From Streptomyces luteolifulvus (GTDB lineage: Bacteria > Actinomycetota > Actinomycetes > Streptomycetales > Streptomycetaceae), in assembly GCF_008806595.1 (NCBI RefSeq), contig NZ_VZRB01000048.1:1-41149 (forward strand): a stretch of DNA of 41,149 nt, given 5' to 3'. Position 1 is the first letter of the stretch. Each line of letters opens with the position of its first letter. Shown here piece after piece: positions 8,382 to 16,781 of the stretch. A model generated the notes under the pieces. That model saw only the letters and a program-made list of their open reading frames with translations, did not search any database and had not been told where the DNA came from. Both the position numbers and the translations under genes were made by a program.

Positions 8382-9478
8382 TAGTCAATCCTCGCTGTAA
8401 GCAACTTGTCTGCTGTGGCTGTCACCTCGAGAAGCCGGTCGTTCTCCGCTGCGGTGCCTATGGTGACGCGGGCAGCTTCGGGAAAGTCGCGTATGAGGAC
8501 CCCGCCAGCCTCGCAGTGCGCCGCAAAGGCAGCGGGATCCGCCATGGGGAGCCAGAAGAAATTCGTCTGAGACACTGGGGCCTGGGTCGCAAGTGCCTTC
8601 AGCGCCGGGTACATCCGGGCGCGTTCCGCGGTGATGAAGTCGACGCGGCGGCGTACCTCTTTCTCCTGTTCGAGCGCGGCGATCGCGGCTACCTCGGCGA
8701 AGGTGCTCGTGGAGAAGGGGGCCAGGAGCTTGCGCATGGCGGTGGCCACTTCCGGTGCGGCGGCCAGCCATCCCAGGCGCAGGCCGGCCAGGCCCCAAGC
8801 CTTTGACATGGTGCGGAGGACGACTACGTTGCGCCGGTCGCCGTACTCGACCAGTCCGTCCGGGACGTCGGGGTCGGTGACGAACTCGCCGTATGCCTCG
8901 TCCAGGACGACCAGGACCGATTCCGGGACTGAGTCGATGAACTTCGTGAGCTCTGCGCGGGTGACGGCGGTGCTGGTGGGATTGTTGGGATTGCAGATGA
9001 GTGCCACGCGGGTGTCGGCGGTGATCGCCGCCGACATGGCGTCGAGGTCCTGGCGGAAATCAGCGGCGCAGGGCACCTGTACGGGACGTATGTTGCCGCC
9101 CACCGCGACGACCGGATACGCCTCGTAGGAGCGCCAGGGGAAGACGAACTCCTGGCCGGGTTCGCATACTGCCTTCAGCAGCAGTTCGAGGAGGTAGACG
9201 GAGCCGAAGCCGGTCACGATCCGATCCGGTGTCACACCGTGGCGATCGGCCAGGGCGTTGCGCAGGGCCACGGCCGCCATGTCCGGATAGCGGTTGGAGT
9301 CGCCGGCTGCGGCGATGATGGCTTCGAGGACACCGGGCAGTGGGCCGAAGGGAAGCTCGTTGAGCGCGAGTCTTGCAGCGTCGGGTGCCTGCGGGGCACC
9401 GCTGCTGTCGAGCGGGATGGGGCTTGGCAGGTAGGACGGCAGGGCATCCAGTTCCGGCCGGGTGAGCTGCGCTTTCAA
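8381..9478 (-). CDS. PLP-dependent aminotransferase (HisC-like, class I/II)
   Basis: A 365-residue fold-type I aminotransferase close to histidinol-phosphate aminotransferases. It carries CNPNNPT (162-168), the PLP-contacting DEAYGEF (193-199, D and Y) and the Schiff-base lysine K226 in TMSKAWGLAGLRLGW, with R234 behind. A substrate N-terminal loop (ALNELPFGP) replaces the usual NENP-type HisC loop. No other his genes are near, so it probably transaminates a pathway intermediate of this cluster rather than making histidine. It is coupled to the nucleotidyltransferase downstream and lies 60 bp after the aldolase gene. Confidence 0.85.
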   Translation of the reverse strand: MKAQLTRPELDALPSYLPSPIPLDSSGAPQAPDAARLALNELPFGPLPGVLEAIIAAAGDSNRYPDMAAVALRNALADRHGVTPDRIVTGFGSVYLLELLLKAVCEPGQEFVFPWRSYEAYPVVAVGGNIRPVQVPCAADFRQDLDAMSAAITADTRVALICNPNNPTSTAVTRAELTKFIDSVPESVLVVLDEAYGEFVTDPDVPDGLVEYGDRRNVVVLRTMSKAWGLAGLRLGWLAAAPEVATAMRKLLAPFSTSTFAEVAAIAALEQEKEVRRRVDFITAERARMYPALKALATQAPVSQTNFFWLPMADPAAFAAHCEAGGVLIRDFPEAARVTIGTAAENDRLLEVTATADKLLTARID

Positions 9479-9538
9479 CGGTCCTCCTGAGACGGGTGAA
9501 CTCCGGTGCGATGGGCGGGTCGCTGAGGGCGGCGAGGG

Positions 9539-10363
9539 TCAGACCGGAGTGGGCGCAGGCACCACGGGCATGCGGGACGCTTCGGTGGTCCATGCCCCGT
9601 CGACGTGCTCGATGTAGTCGTAGAGAGGCTGGAACTGCACGCACGCGCTTTCCTCGGACGCCACGTAGCGCTGTGTCTTGAGGGCGACATCGTGCGGAAT
9701 CGGCTCCAGCGGTCCGAGCCCCGCCGACAGCACCTGTGCCTTGCACGCCCTTTCCAGGGTGATGTAGCGCCAAGCCGCCGCCTCCACCGAGGCCCCGACT
9801 GTGAGCAGGCCGTGGTACTTGAGGATCAGGGTGTTGAGGCCGCCGAGCGCCTCGGCGGTTGCCCGGCCGTCCTCGAAAGTGTGGGGGAGGCCGCCGAAGA
9901 AGTGGTCCACCGCCTGGTCCTGGTAGAAGGCGCAGGTGTCCTGGCTGGTGGCGGGGAGGATTCTGCCGGTGCTTGCCCAGATGCGCCCGTACGGGGAATG
10001 GAAGTGCGCTGAGGCCACGACGTCCGGTCGTGCGGCATGCACGCTGGAGTGCAGCACCAGGGCGCCTATGTTGACCGGGTGGCGGCCCGCCAGCACGTTG
10101 CCGTCGTAGTCGAGCAGGACGAGGTCGTCGACATCGACCATCGACAGATGGACCCCGACGGGGTTCACCCAGAACGCGTTCGTCACTTCCGGGTCCCGGC
10201 AGGCGAAGTGCCCGGCGAAGCCCTCGCCTTCGTCGTAGCCCCACCGCGAGAAGAGGCGGAGTGCGGCGATCAGCTGGGTTAGGCGGTGCTGCCGCTCCTG
10301 AGCGATCGACCGCGTGATCTCGGGATCGTCAGTGTCGTTCACGAGGACGATCGAGCCCTTCAT
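9539..10363 (-). CDS. Class II aldolase/adducin-family protein
   Basis: About 274 residues from ATG 10363 (GAGGGG lies 10 bases upstream; an alternative ATG at 10372 adds three residues but sits too close to it). The family signature is clear: LHSSVHAARPDVVASAHFHS with metal ligands H120 and H122, and KYHGLLTVG with H184. These zinc enzymes cleave or isomerise sugar phosphates or dehydrate related compounds (fuculose-1-P aldolase, ribulose-5-P epimerase, MtnB). The retained metal site indicates an active enzyme. Between the kinase and aminotransferase it could supply a keto-acid or aldehyde for transamination. Substrate unknown. Confidence 0.85.
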   Translation of the reverse strand: MKGSIVLVNDTDDPEITRSIAQERQHRLTQLIAALRLFSRWGYDEGEGFAGHFACRDPEVTNAFWVNPVGVHLSMVDVDDLVLLDYDGNVLAGRHPVNIGALVLHSSVHAARPDVVASAHFHSPYGRIWASTGRILPATSQDTCAFYQDQAVDHFFGGLPHTFEDGRATAEALGGLNTLILKYHGLLTVGASVEAAAWRYITLERACKAQVLSAGLGPLEPIPHDVALKTQRYVASEESACVQFQPLYDYIEHVDGAWTTEASRMPVVPAPTPV

Positions 10364-10770
10364 GGTGTGCATTCCCCTCGTCGTTGGATGGGCTGCCGAA
10401 ATGGAACGTGCGGGGCCGGGCGGCAGGGCGTGATCGTCGCGGGACGACCGACGCATGAGGTGGGCGCGAGGCGGCGAGCTCTTGCCGGAGCAGTGGGCGG
10501 CCCGCGAGGGGCGGGGTTGAGATCCTGCGCTGCCACCATCCGGCCGCCGCTCGAAGCCGTGGGATCACGAGGCGTACCAAAGCGTGGGCCGTCTCGTATG
10601 CGTGCCCTTCCGGGGCCGCCGCCTCAAGGGAAGGAGCTCGCCACAACGGCGGCCGACATCGACCGCATCACCTGCGTGGTAAAGGTCGGCTTTATCGAAG
10701 CTCCGTTTTTTCTAAGCTAGTTGAGAGGCGATCCGGCTCGACGGAGCCTCGATCCCGTCGGGAGGGTGGC
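10364..10770. other. Intergenic, 0.4 kb, promoter region of aldolase operon
   Basis: No convincing gene on either strand. It separates the leftward kinase gene from the leftward aldolase gene and so must hold the aldolase-aminotransferase promoter. Close to the kinase, GCTT-TATCG-AAGC followed by CCGTTTTTT (10690-10714) on the plus strand resembles a weak terminator, but no rightward gene precedes it. Confidence 0.4.
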
Positions 10771-11439
10771 TCAGGTGGTCGAGACGTTCGCGAAGATCTC
10801 GGGGAACGCGTCGACGAGGGCCTGCCTCATGGCCAGCTGTACCGTCTCGAAGTCGCCGTCGCCCGGGACCGAGACGAAATCGGTGAACTCGGGGAGGTCG
10901 AGGTAGGCGGCACGGAAGGTCTCGAGAAAGTCCGGGTCCTCCTCGTCGATTCCGCGCACGTTGATGCGGCGTACCGCTTCGGCCGGGGAGACGTCCAGGA
11001 AGATCGTGAGATCCGGCTTGGGCGCACCTCCGAGGAGTCTGCGCAGGAAGTCGACACTGCCGACCCCCTCAGCCTTGGCCAGGGCGTACTGACAGTAGAC
11101 GAAGCGGTCGACGATCACGACGTCCGGGGACGTCGTGAGGTTCTCCGCGAGGGCGGTGACCCGGGCCAGTTGGGAGCAGGCGGAGACGAGGCGCATGGTC
11201 TCGCCGCCGATGAGCTCCAAGTGGTCCGTGAGCCCCTCCTCTTCGGCAATCGCGTTGAGTGCCTTGCGTACGGGGGCCATGGTGAGGCTCCGGTGTGCCT
11301 GGCCCGGAACGCCCTGTGAGCGGAGCCAGTCGCCGAGCATGCGCACTTGGGTCGACTTGCCGGCTCCGTCCAGGCCTACCACGGACACGAGTCGCCCGGT
11401 TCTGGCTCCTGGGGCCGCAGGGTTTTGCTGTGCGCGCAC
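10771..11439 (-). CDS. Thymidylate-kinase-like P-loop kinase
   Basis: A 222-residue P-loop kinase starting at GTG 11439. Walker A is GLDGAGKST (22-30), and the DR motif of dTMP kinases is VDRFVYCQYAL (D111, R112). The LID-like region after LDVSPAEAVRRI (about residues 150-165) contains RGIDEED rather than a standard Arg-rich LID, suggesting altered substrate choice. Housekeeping tmk is normally near dnaX/topA. Here it sits at the divergent centre of a biosynthetic cluster, so phosphorylation of a pathway intermediate or of the product is plausible. It is transcribed leftward, away from the CYTH-like gene. Confidence 0.8.
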   Translation of the reverse strand: MRAQQNPAAPGARTGRLVSVVGLDGAGKSTQVRMLGDWLRSQGVPGQAHRSLTMAPVRKALNAIAEEEGLTDHLELIGGETMRLVSACSQLARVTALAENLTTSPDVVIVDRFVYCQYALAKAEGVGSVDFLRRLLGGAPKPDLTIFLDVSPAEAVRRINVRGIDEEDPDFLETFRAAYLDLPEFTDFVSVPGDGDFETVQLAMRQALVDAFPEIFANVSTT

Positions 11440-12159
11440 TTGTACCGCCTAGTGAAAGTGTTCCGTCACCAAAATATTGACCGGCCTGCTGTGCGGCTTT
11501 CGTGAGGGAAGGCGAGAACCAAGGATGCGGATTTCCGTGAGGTGAATCCACGGTTCTGAACTCGCGTCTCCCCGCCGACGCCTCAGTGAACCTAGATCCT
11601 TACCAGCCGCATTGACAACCGCTTTTCCGATGACGTCTCGGGTGATGAGACAGGCGTGGCTGAGAAGTGGTGCCCCGATCGGATTGGCTTCTTGATCTCC
11701 GCTGCTCGGGCGTGGTCTGGTCGTGAATGAAGGGCGCATCCGGTGTCTTGTTTTAGCTTCGCGAACTAGGGGTGCGCGATAGCGTCCGTGCCGTGGGGCA
11801 GGAGAGGGCGGGCTATGTGTAGGCGGAAGGTCTATGGGGTGAACTCGCCCGATTTCGCCGCGTGTTGGAAGTCGCCAGCGATGGAACGATATGGCGAGAC
11901 GCCGAGGTCCGTATGAGTGTTGACGGCTAATGTCGGGTCTGCTTATCGTGCTTCCTCGTTGGCAATCCCGGCGGTGACCCGGGTGAAACGTCTCGGTTTC
12001 GCCGTCAGCCGTTACGGATTCTTCTGTTCCGGATTCTCGCAGCGTCGCGAGGGACGGCTCCAGCCGTCGCCTTTTAACTTGCGCGGGTATCCCCATGGGT
12101 TTCTGGTCCGTCGGTTTGCGGTGGCCTTTCCGCGTCTGAGTACTTCTCTAGGAGTTGCA
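11440..12159. other. Divergent 0.7-kb control region of the cluster
   Basis: No convincing gene on either strand. It lies between the leftward kinase and the rightward CYTH-like gene and so probably holds promoters for both arms of the cluster, including a long leader before the CYTH start. Base composition is less extreme than in the flanking genes. I found one good promoter candidate (11920-11949). Confidence 0.5.
11920..11949 (+). promoter_or_regulatory. Candidate promoter for the rightward biosynthetic operon
   Basis: TTGACG (11920-11925) and TATCGT (11944-11949) are separated by 18 bp, a good match to vegetative (HrdB-type) promoters. Transcription would start near 11956, leaving a leader of about 200 bases before the TTG start at 12160. 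Confidence 0.35.
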
Positions 12160-13431
12160 TTGACAGCGCAGTTGCCCGTTGACGACGGGGGAGTCGGCAC
12201 GGTCGTCGCCAGGCGCCTCATCCTCGCGGATGCCGCCTACCAGTACACGCTGGCGCCGGTTGCGGACGCGCCCGTGCTCGTGGCGGAGCTCGTACCCGAA
12301 GAAGGGGCCACCACGCGGGCCGTGGAGTACCTGCGCCAGGGGGACACCGTCGCACGAGCGGTTGCCGTGCTGGACGCCACGGATGGGGCCAGGGCGCTCG
12401 TCCTGCCGGCCGAGCCCCTGGCGACCTGGGCCGGTACGGGGCTCGACGAGGCCTTCACGGACCACCTGCGCACCGCCCTGGCGGCGCCGGGGCAGGCTCC
12501 GGATTCCGGTTCCACGGACGAGGCGCTTGCGGCGCTCGGCCCCGTCATGCTGCTCCGCACGCACGCCGGCGAGCAGCAGCCTTATACGGAAGTACTGATG
12601 TGTACCCGTATCCGTGCCATCGGGGCGCTGTTCGTCCGCGTCGCCCAGTTCGGCCACGCCGCCGACGTCGGCCTCGGTGAGCTCGTGGCGGCGGCGTTCA
12701 AGCACCGCACCGAACTCGAGGACTTCGTCCGCATCGAGGGCAACGCCTATCTGGGATACGAAAAGGACATCGAGATCGAGGAGAAGGTCACCCTCGTCGA
12801 CGACGCCCCCATCTGGCCCCTCACCAAGAGCATGTGGACGGCCGTCGAGAACGGGGACTTCCCCGGGTTCGTCACAGACCCCGGATACGAGCTGACCCGC
12901 TGGCACTTCGTCCAGTACAACTTCGAGGTGCTCGCGCCGGACGACGAGGTCGGCCACTTCGCCTTCCAGGAGCGTGCGGACGGCACGTACCGGCTCAAGA
13001 TGAAGAAGTTCGCGAAGGACTCCCTTCGCCGCATCGAGACCTTCCGCAACGGCCTGGAGATTCCGGGCGCCGACTTCGAGGGTTACCTGGCCCGGGAGTT
13101 CCCCGGCCTGAGCTTCAGGCGACTGCCGGGACTGCGGCGTACGAAGTTCGACATCAACGTCCAGTCCGTCACCACCGGGCACTGCTTCGGCATCGAGACG
13201 GACGAGGTCACCCTCAGCGACGGCTCCGGGCGCAAGATGCGGCAGGTGGAGACGGAGTACCTGGAGACCCGTCGACACGACGGCATGGACGGGACGTCGA
13301 TCGACGCCGAACTGGGCCGCCTGACCAGTCTGGTCGAGGCGCATCTGGCGGGGCTCGGTATCGCGGCCAACCGAGGCCTCTACTCGAAGTTGTCCTTCCT
13401 GCGCGACAGTTCGCAGCCCGCCGACCGCTGA
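12160..13431 (+). CDS. CYTH-like (triphosphate tunnel) domain protein
   Basis: 423 residues from TTG 12160, chosen because AGGAG sits five bases upstream and homology-like sequence starts here. The N-terminal ~190 residues are of unknown type. The C-terminal half resembles a CYTH/triphosphate-tunnel fold: EIEEK (205-209) is the ExExK signature, followed by strands with alternating charged residues (YRLKMKKF, FRRLPGLRRTKFDI), then FGIETDEVTLSDGSGRKM, RQVETEYLE and a late LYSKLSF. CYTH enzymes hydrolyse or use nucleotide or inorganic triphosphates with divalent metal. A hairpin at 13438 separates it from the ArgG-like gene. Assignment rests on motif pattern only. Confidence 0.6.
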   Translation: MTAQLPVDDGGVGTVVARRLILADAAYQYTLAPVADAPVLVAELVPEEGATTRAVEYLRQGDTVARAVAVLDATDGARALVLPAEPLATWAGTGLDEAFTDHLRTALAAPGQAPDSGSTDEALAALGPVMLLRTHAGEQQPYTEVLMCTRIRAIGALFVRVAQFGHAADVGLGELVAAAFKHRTELEDFVRIEGNAYLGYEKDIEIEEKVTLVDDAPIWPLTKSMWTAVENGDFPGFVTDPGYELTRWHFVQYNFEVLAPDDEVGHFAFQERADGTYRLKMKKFAKDSLRRIETFRNGLEIPGADFEGYLAREFPGLSFRRLPGLRRTKFDINVQSVTTGHCFGIETDEVTLSDGSGRKMRQVETEYLETRRHDGMDGTSIDAELGRLTSLVEAHLAGLGIAANRGLYSKLSFLRDSSQPADR

Positions 13432-13437
13432 CGGTCA

Positions 13438-13469
13438 ACGGCCGCCGCGGAGCAGATCGCGGCGGCCGT
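13438..13469 (+). terminator. Perfect 12-bp hairpin after the CYTH-like gene
   Basis: ACGGCCGCCGCG (13438-13449), 8-base loop, CGCGGCGGCCGT (13458-13469), starting six bases after the CYTH stop and 48 bases before the next gene. It may terminate, attenuate or process the operon transcript. Confidence 0.6.
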
Positions 13470-13516
13470 GACCGCCTCATCCCTCAGAATCCGGCCGGAC
13501 CCTAAGGACGTGCGGC

Positions 13517-14746
13517 GTGAAGACAAGTCGAAGGGGGATCCGATCCTTCCACGACATCACGCGGAGTGATGTCGATGTGAGGCGCCCCATCGTGACGCTG
13601 TTCAGCGGAGGGCTGGACAGCACCTACCTCCTGCACCGCCTGGTGCAGGCAGGCTCCACCGAGGTGCACGCCCTCGGCGTGGACGTCGGTGGCGACGAAC
13701 AGCCGGAGCAGATCCGGCGGATCGCCGACCAGCTGGGAGTACGGCTCCACCTGGTCGACGGACGGGCCGCGTTCGTGGAGGAGTTCGTCAAGCCCGCGAT
13801 CGCCGCACACGGCGTGTACCTGGATACCCACCCCGTCAGCTCGTCCCTGAGCCGGCCGCTCATCGCCCGTACGGCCGTGCAGGTGGCGCGGGAACTGGAC
13901 GCGCAGATGATCCTGCACACCGCCAACCGCTCGCAGAACACGCTACGCAGACTGAACGGCGCGCTCGAACAGCTCGGGTTCCAGGGGTACTTCGGCACCC
14001 CCTACGACCTCGATCCCGTGGGCCGGGAGATGAAGATCAAGGAGCTGCGGGCCATCGGCCTCGACGAGATGGCCGAGCGCTCGGCCAGCGGCGACTCGAA
14101 CCTGTGGTGCCGCGAGTTCGAGTCCGGGAGCCTGGACGATCCCGAGAACCACGCGGTGCCGGAGTCCTACTACCGGTGGACCGCGACGCGAGGGACCCCC
14201 GACGCGGAGGACCTCGAAGTGACCTTCCACGCCGGAACGCCCGTCGCTGTCGACGGCCGGGAACTCCCGCTCACGGACATCATCGAGCTGCTCAACCGAA
14301 CCGTCGGAGCCCACGGCCTGGGCCGCCACACCGGCCTGGAGCACCTCGCGGACGGAATCAAGGTCCTCGAAGTGCGGGAGATGCCGGCGGCCTGGCTACT
14401 GCTGGCGTCCCGCCGCCACCTGGAAACGGCGGTGCTCGAGGCCGAGGCCCTCAGGGAGAAGATCCACGTCGAGCAGATCTGGGTCCGCGAGGCGCTCGAA
14501 GGACGCTGGTACGGCGGCCTGCGAGCGGCCTGCCAGGCCTTCGTCACGGCACTCGTGGCCCCGGTCACCGGCACGGTGCGCTGGCGTCTGGCAGGCAGCC
14601 GGACCTCCACGGTCTCCATCGTCGCCGCCGACCCCAAGTACGTGCGCAGCAGGGAGGACTGGGAGTGGGCCGCCATCAGGGAAGAGATCTCACACCTGGG
14701 CGGAGCGGTGAACGACGGCAACGGGAACGGGAGCACACAGTGGTAG
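13517..14746 (+). CDS. Argininosuccinate-synthase-like ligase
   Basis: 409 residues, the usual length of ArgG. The ATP-pyrophosphatase loop is LFSGGLDSTYLL (SGGLDST, 30-36). A second diagnostic block, SGDSNLWCREFESGSLDDPE, corresponds to the DENLWGRSIE.G.LEDP motif of argininosuccinate synthases, followed by the PVAVDGREL strand. ArgG adenylates the ureido group of citrulline and joins it to aspartate. The region normally carrying substrate-binding GND..RF reads ANRSQNTLRRLNGALEQLG, so a different ureido/carboxyl or amine substrate is likely. No ArgH lyase is seen nearby. Its end overlaps the next start by 7 bases. Confidence 0.8.
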   Translation: MKTSRRGIRSFHDITRSDVDVRRPIVTLFSGGLDSTYLLHRLVQAGSTEVHALGVDVGGDEQPEQIRRIADQLGVRLHLVDGRAAFVEEFVKPAIAAHGVYLDTHPVSSSLSRPLIARTAVQVARELDAQMILHTANRSQNTLRRLNGALEQLGFQGYFGTPYDLDPVGREMKIKELRAIGLDEMAERSASGDSNLWCREFESGSLDDPENHAVPESYYRWTATRGTPDAEDLEVTFHAGTPVAVDGRELPLTDIIELLNRTVGAHGLGRHTGLEHLADGIKVLEVREMPAAWLLLASRRHLETAVLEAEALREKIHVEQIWVREALEGRWYGGLRAACQAFVTALVAPVTGTVRWRLAGSRTSTVSIVAADPKYVRSREDWEWAAIREEISHLGGAVNDGNGNGSTQW

Positions 14747-15498
14747 GGCCCCAGCGCGACACCCAGCCCGCCTCCGAGCGCCTGGTCGTCATCGACGCGA
14801 GCGTGCGCACCGCGCGCAGCGCGCACACCCTCGGCTGCCACACCGTCTTCGTCCAGCGTCCCGGCGCCCCGGTGCACGAGCTGGTCGACGATTTCTCGGG
14901 CTACTACAACGTGGATTTCACGGGGGAGACGTTCGAGGGATTCGTCCTGGAGGTCCTGCGTCCACTCGCTCCCACGGCCGTGGTCTCCCTCAGCGACGAC
15001 GGCGTCCTGCCGGCCGCGCTCGCGAACTCCCTGCTCGGCACGCCTGGCACCCAGGCCGACGTACTGCGGCGCCTCACGGCCGGCGCGGTGAGCGGTGAGG
15101 CCGACGGCACCGGGGAGTGGTCCGCGTACACCTTCAGCGAGGCGGGAGCACACCGGTGGGTGGCGCTCCTGGACGAGGGAACACAGCCGACGCTGCTCGA
15201 GCACGTCGTTCCGGAGCGGCGGTTGACCTCCGGCGAGTACGACGCCGTCGAGGCTGCCCTGACCGGGTTCCTCGACGCCGCGGGCCTGGAGAACGGACCC
15301 GCCCGCATCCGGCTGCGGAGCCGGGACGGCGAGGTGCGCGTCCTCGGGGCTGCCCCGACCGCGGGCACGGACGAGGAGGCCGAGCTGGTCCGGCGACTCA
15401 CGGGATTCGACCTGGTGCGCGCGTCCCTGGGCCGGGCCCTCGAAATCGCCGACGACGCCACGAGCCCCGCCCGCGCCCAGGAGGGGGCCACCCGATGA
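14740..15498 (+). CDS. ATP-grasp homologue lacking the ATP-binding domain
   Basis: 252 residues from GTG 14740, overlapping the ArgG-like stop. The N-terminal ~110 residues look like a pre-ATP-grasp domain (LVVIDASVRTARSAHTLGC, then LRPLAPTAVVSLSDDGVLPA). The C-terminal part (ARIRLRSRDGEVRVLGAAPT, then ELVRRLTGFDLVRASLGRAL) parallels the last strands and helix of ATP-grasp ligases. The central domain with the ATP-binding Lys residues is missing. It ends in an ATGA overlap with the true ATP-grasp gene. It may be a non-catalytic subunit or substrate-presenting partner of that ligase. The domain reading is by pattern and moderately sure. Confidence 0.6.
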   Translation: MVGPQRDTQPASERLVVIDASVRTARSAHTLGCHTVFVQRPGAPVHELVDDFSGYYNVDFTGETFEGFVLEVLRPLAPTAVVSLSDDGVLPAALANSLLGTPGTQADVLRRLTAGAVSGEADGTGEWSAYTFSEAGAHRWVALLDEGTQPTLLEHVVPERRLTSGEYDAVEAALTGFLDAAGLENGPARIRLRSRDGEVRVLGAAPTAGTDEEAELVRRLTGFDLVRASLGRALEIADDATSPARAQEGATR

Positions 15499-16709
15499 CG
15501 AAGACGACCGCGCTGTTCATCAACAACCATCCGTACGCGAACTTCGACCGCGGCGGTACCCACATCCTGCCGAGCTCGGAGATCGGGATCCACATGGTGG
15601 CCCGCCAGCGGGTCCACGGCGGAGTCAGCGGATTCGCCGACCACCCCCTCGACCACGTCGCGCTGTGCGACGCCGACGAGGAGGACCGCTGGCGCGAGAT
15701 CTGCGAGTGGACGCTGCGCAACCACCCCATCAGCCGGGTCATCGCCGTGCACGAGCGGGCGGTGCTCCTCGCGGCGGAGATGCGCTCGAAGTTCGGCCTC
15801 GCCGGGATGGATCTCGAGACGGCGACCCGCTTCCGCGACAAGGTGCGGATGAAGGAGACCGTACGGTCGGCGGGCGCCGCGGCGGTTCCCGACTTCGCCG
15901 CCCTCGACAGCGTCGAGGACCTAGAGAGAGTGGACTGGAGCACCGGCCGCAAGGTCATCAAGAGCCGCTGGGGCCTCGCCGCGAAGGATCTCTACATCGT
16001 CGAGTCACTGGAGGAGGCGCGGCGCATCGTCGGCGGCCTGGACCTCTCCGGCTCGCACTACGAGGTCGAAGAGTTCGTCAGGGGCCAGATCTACCACTGC
16101 GACTCCGTCGTGCTCGACGGGCGCATCGTCTTCCGCAGCGTCGGCAAGTACCTGGCCGACCCCGCGAGTTACAGTCCGGGCTCCATCTTCGGCACCGTCC
16201 TCGTGGGCGAGGGCGAGCTGCACCGGCGCATCACCGCACTGAACGCAGAGGTGCTGGCCGCACTGGGGATCCAGGACGGCACCACCCACCTGGAGCTGTT
16301 CCACACGGAGGCGGACGAGCTGGTGTTCTGCGAGGTCGCCGGGCGCCCGCCGGGCGGCACCATCCCCCCGGTCATCCAGGCGCAGTACGGCTTCAACATC
16401 GTTGAGACGCAGATCCGCATCGACGCCGGGCTCGACATCTCCCTCGGGTCCGCACCCGAGCCCGTGGACGGGGGCGGCACGAGCGGATTCATCGCCTTCT
16501 ACCCCGGAAGTGGCGACGCGCAGGGGATCGACGCCGACCGGCTGGCCGCCCTGGGCGTCGTGGAACACATCACGCACAGCGGCGCGGGCAACGGCCGCGG
16601 AGGCGTCCGGCACTCCACGGACTTCCTCGACTCGTACGTGGTCAGGGCCCCCGACGACGAGGCGCTGCTGCACCGGATCGCCCGTGTCAAGGACGAGTAC
16701 CGGCGGTGA
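15495..16709 (+). CDS. ATP-grasp carboxylate-amine (amino acid) ligase
   Basis: A 404-residue ATP-grasp protein of the kind that makes peptide bonds in non-NRPS pathways. Visible are the pre-ATP-grasp domain with VIAVHERAVLLAAEMRSKFG, the RDKVRMKETVRSAGAAAVPD block, ATP-binding Lys residues (RKVIKSRWGLAAKDLYIV), the VEEFVRGQIYHCDSVV strand, and the metal-binding C-terminus with THLELFHTEADELVFCEVAG and RPPGG. Members activate a carboxylate as acyl-phosphate and couple it to an amine. The ATGA overlap with the preceding truncated homologue suggests the two act together. A hairpin follows at 16714. Confidence 0.85.
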   Translation: MTKTTALFINNHPYANFDRGGTHILPSSEIGIHMVARQRVHGGVSGFADHPLDHVALCDADEEDRWREICEWTLRNHPISRVIAVHERAVLLAAEMRSKFGLAGMDLETATRFRDKVRMKETVRSAGAAAVPDFAALDSVEDLERVDWSTGRKVIKSRWGLAAKDLYIVESLEEARRIVGGLDLSGSHYEVEEFVRGQIYHCDSVVLDGRIVFRSVGKYLADPASYSPGSIFGTVLVGEGELHRRITALNAEVLAALGIQDGTTHLELFHTEADELVFCEVAGRPPGGTIPPVIQAQYGFNIVETQIRIDAGLDISLGSAPEPVDGGGTSGFIAFYPGSGDAQGIDADRLAALGVVEHITHSGAGNGRGGVRHSTDFLDSYVVRAPDDEALLHRIARVKDEYRR

Positions 16710-16713
16710 CGGC

Positions 16714-16741
16714 CCCCGCGGTATGTCCCTTCCCCGCGGGG
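16714..16741 (+). terminator. 8-bp GC hairpin between ligase and hydroxylase genes
   Basis: CCCCGCGG (16714-16721) and CCGCGGGG (16734-16741) with a 12-base loop, five bases after the ligase stop. It may be an intra-operon attenuator or RNA-processing site, because genes continue in the same direction 40 bases later. Confidence 0.45.
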
Positions 16742-16781
16742 CGCGACAGCAGCGCCCCGACCCATGAACGAAAGATGTGGC

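Noticed and set aside
8381..10363. A phosphonate pathway, suggested by the aldolase, nucleotidyltransferase and N-hydroxylase
   Set aside because: No PEP mutase (EDKxxxxxNS) or phosphonopyruvate decarboxylase is encoded here.
11449..12096. A 215-codon minus-strand frame in the divergent region
   Set aside because: No codon bias, no ribosome site, Arg/Pro/Ser-rich sequence without a motif; treated as part of the control region.
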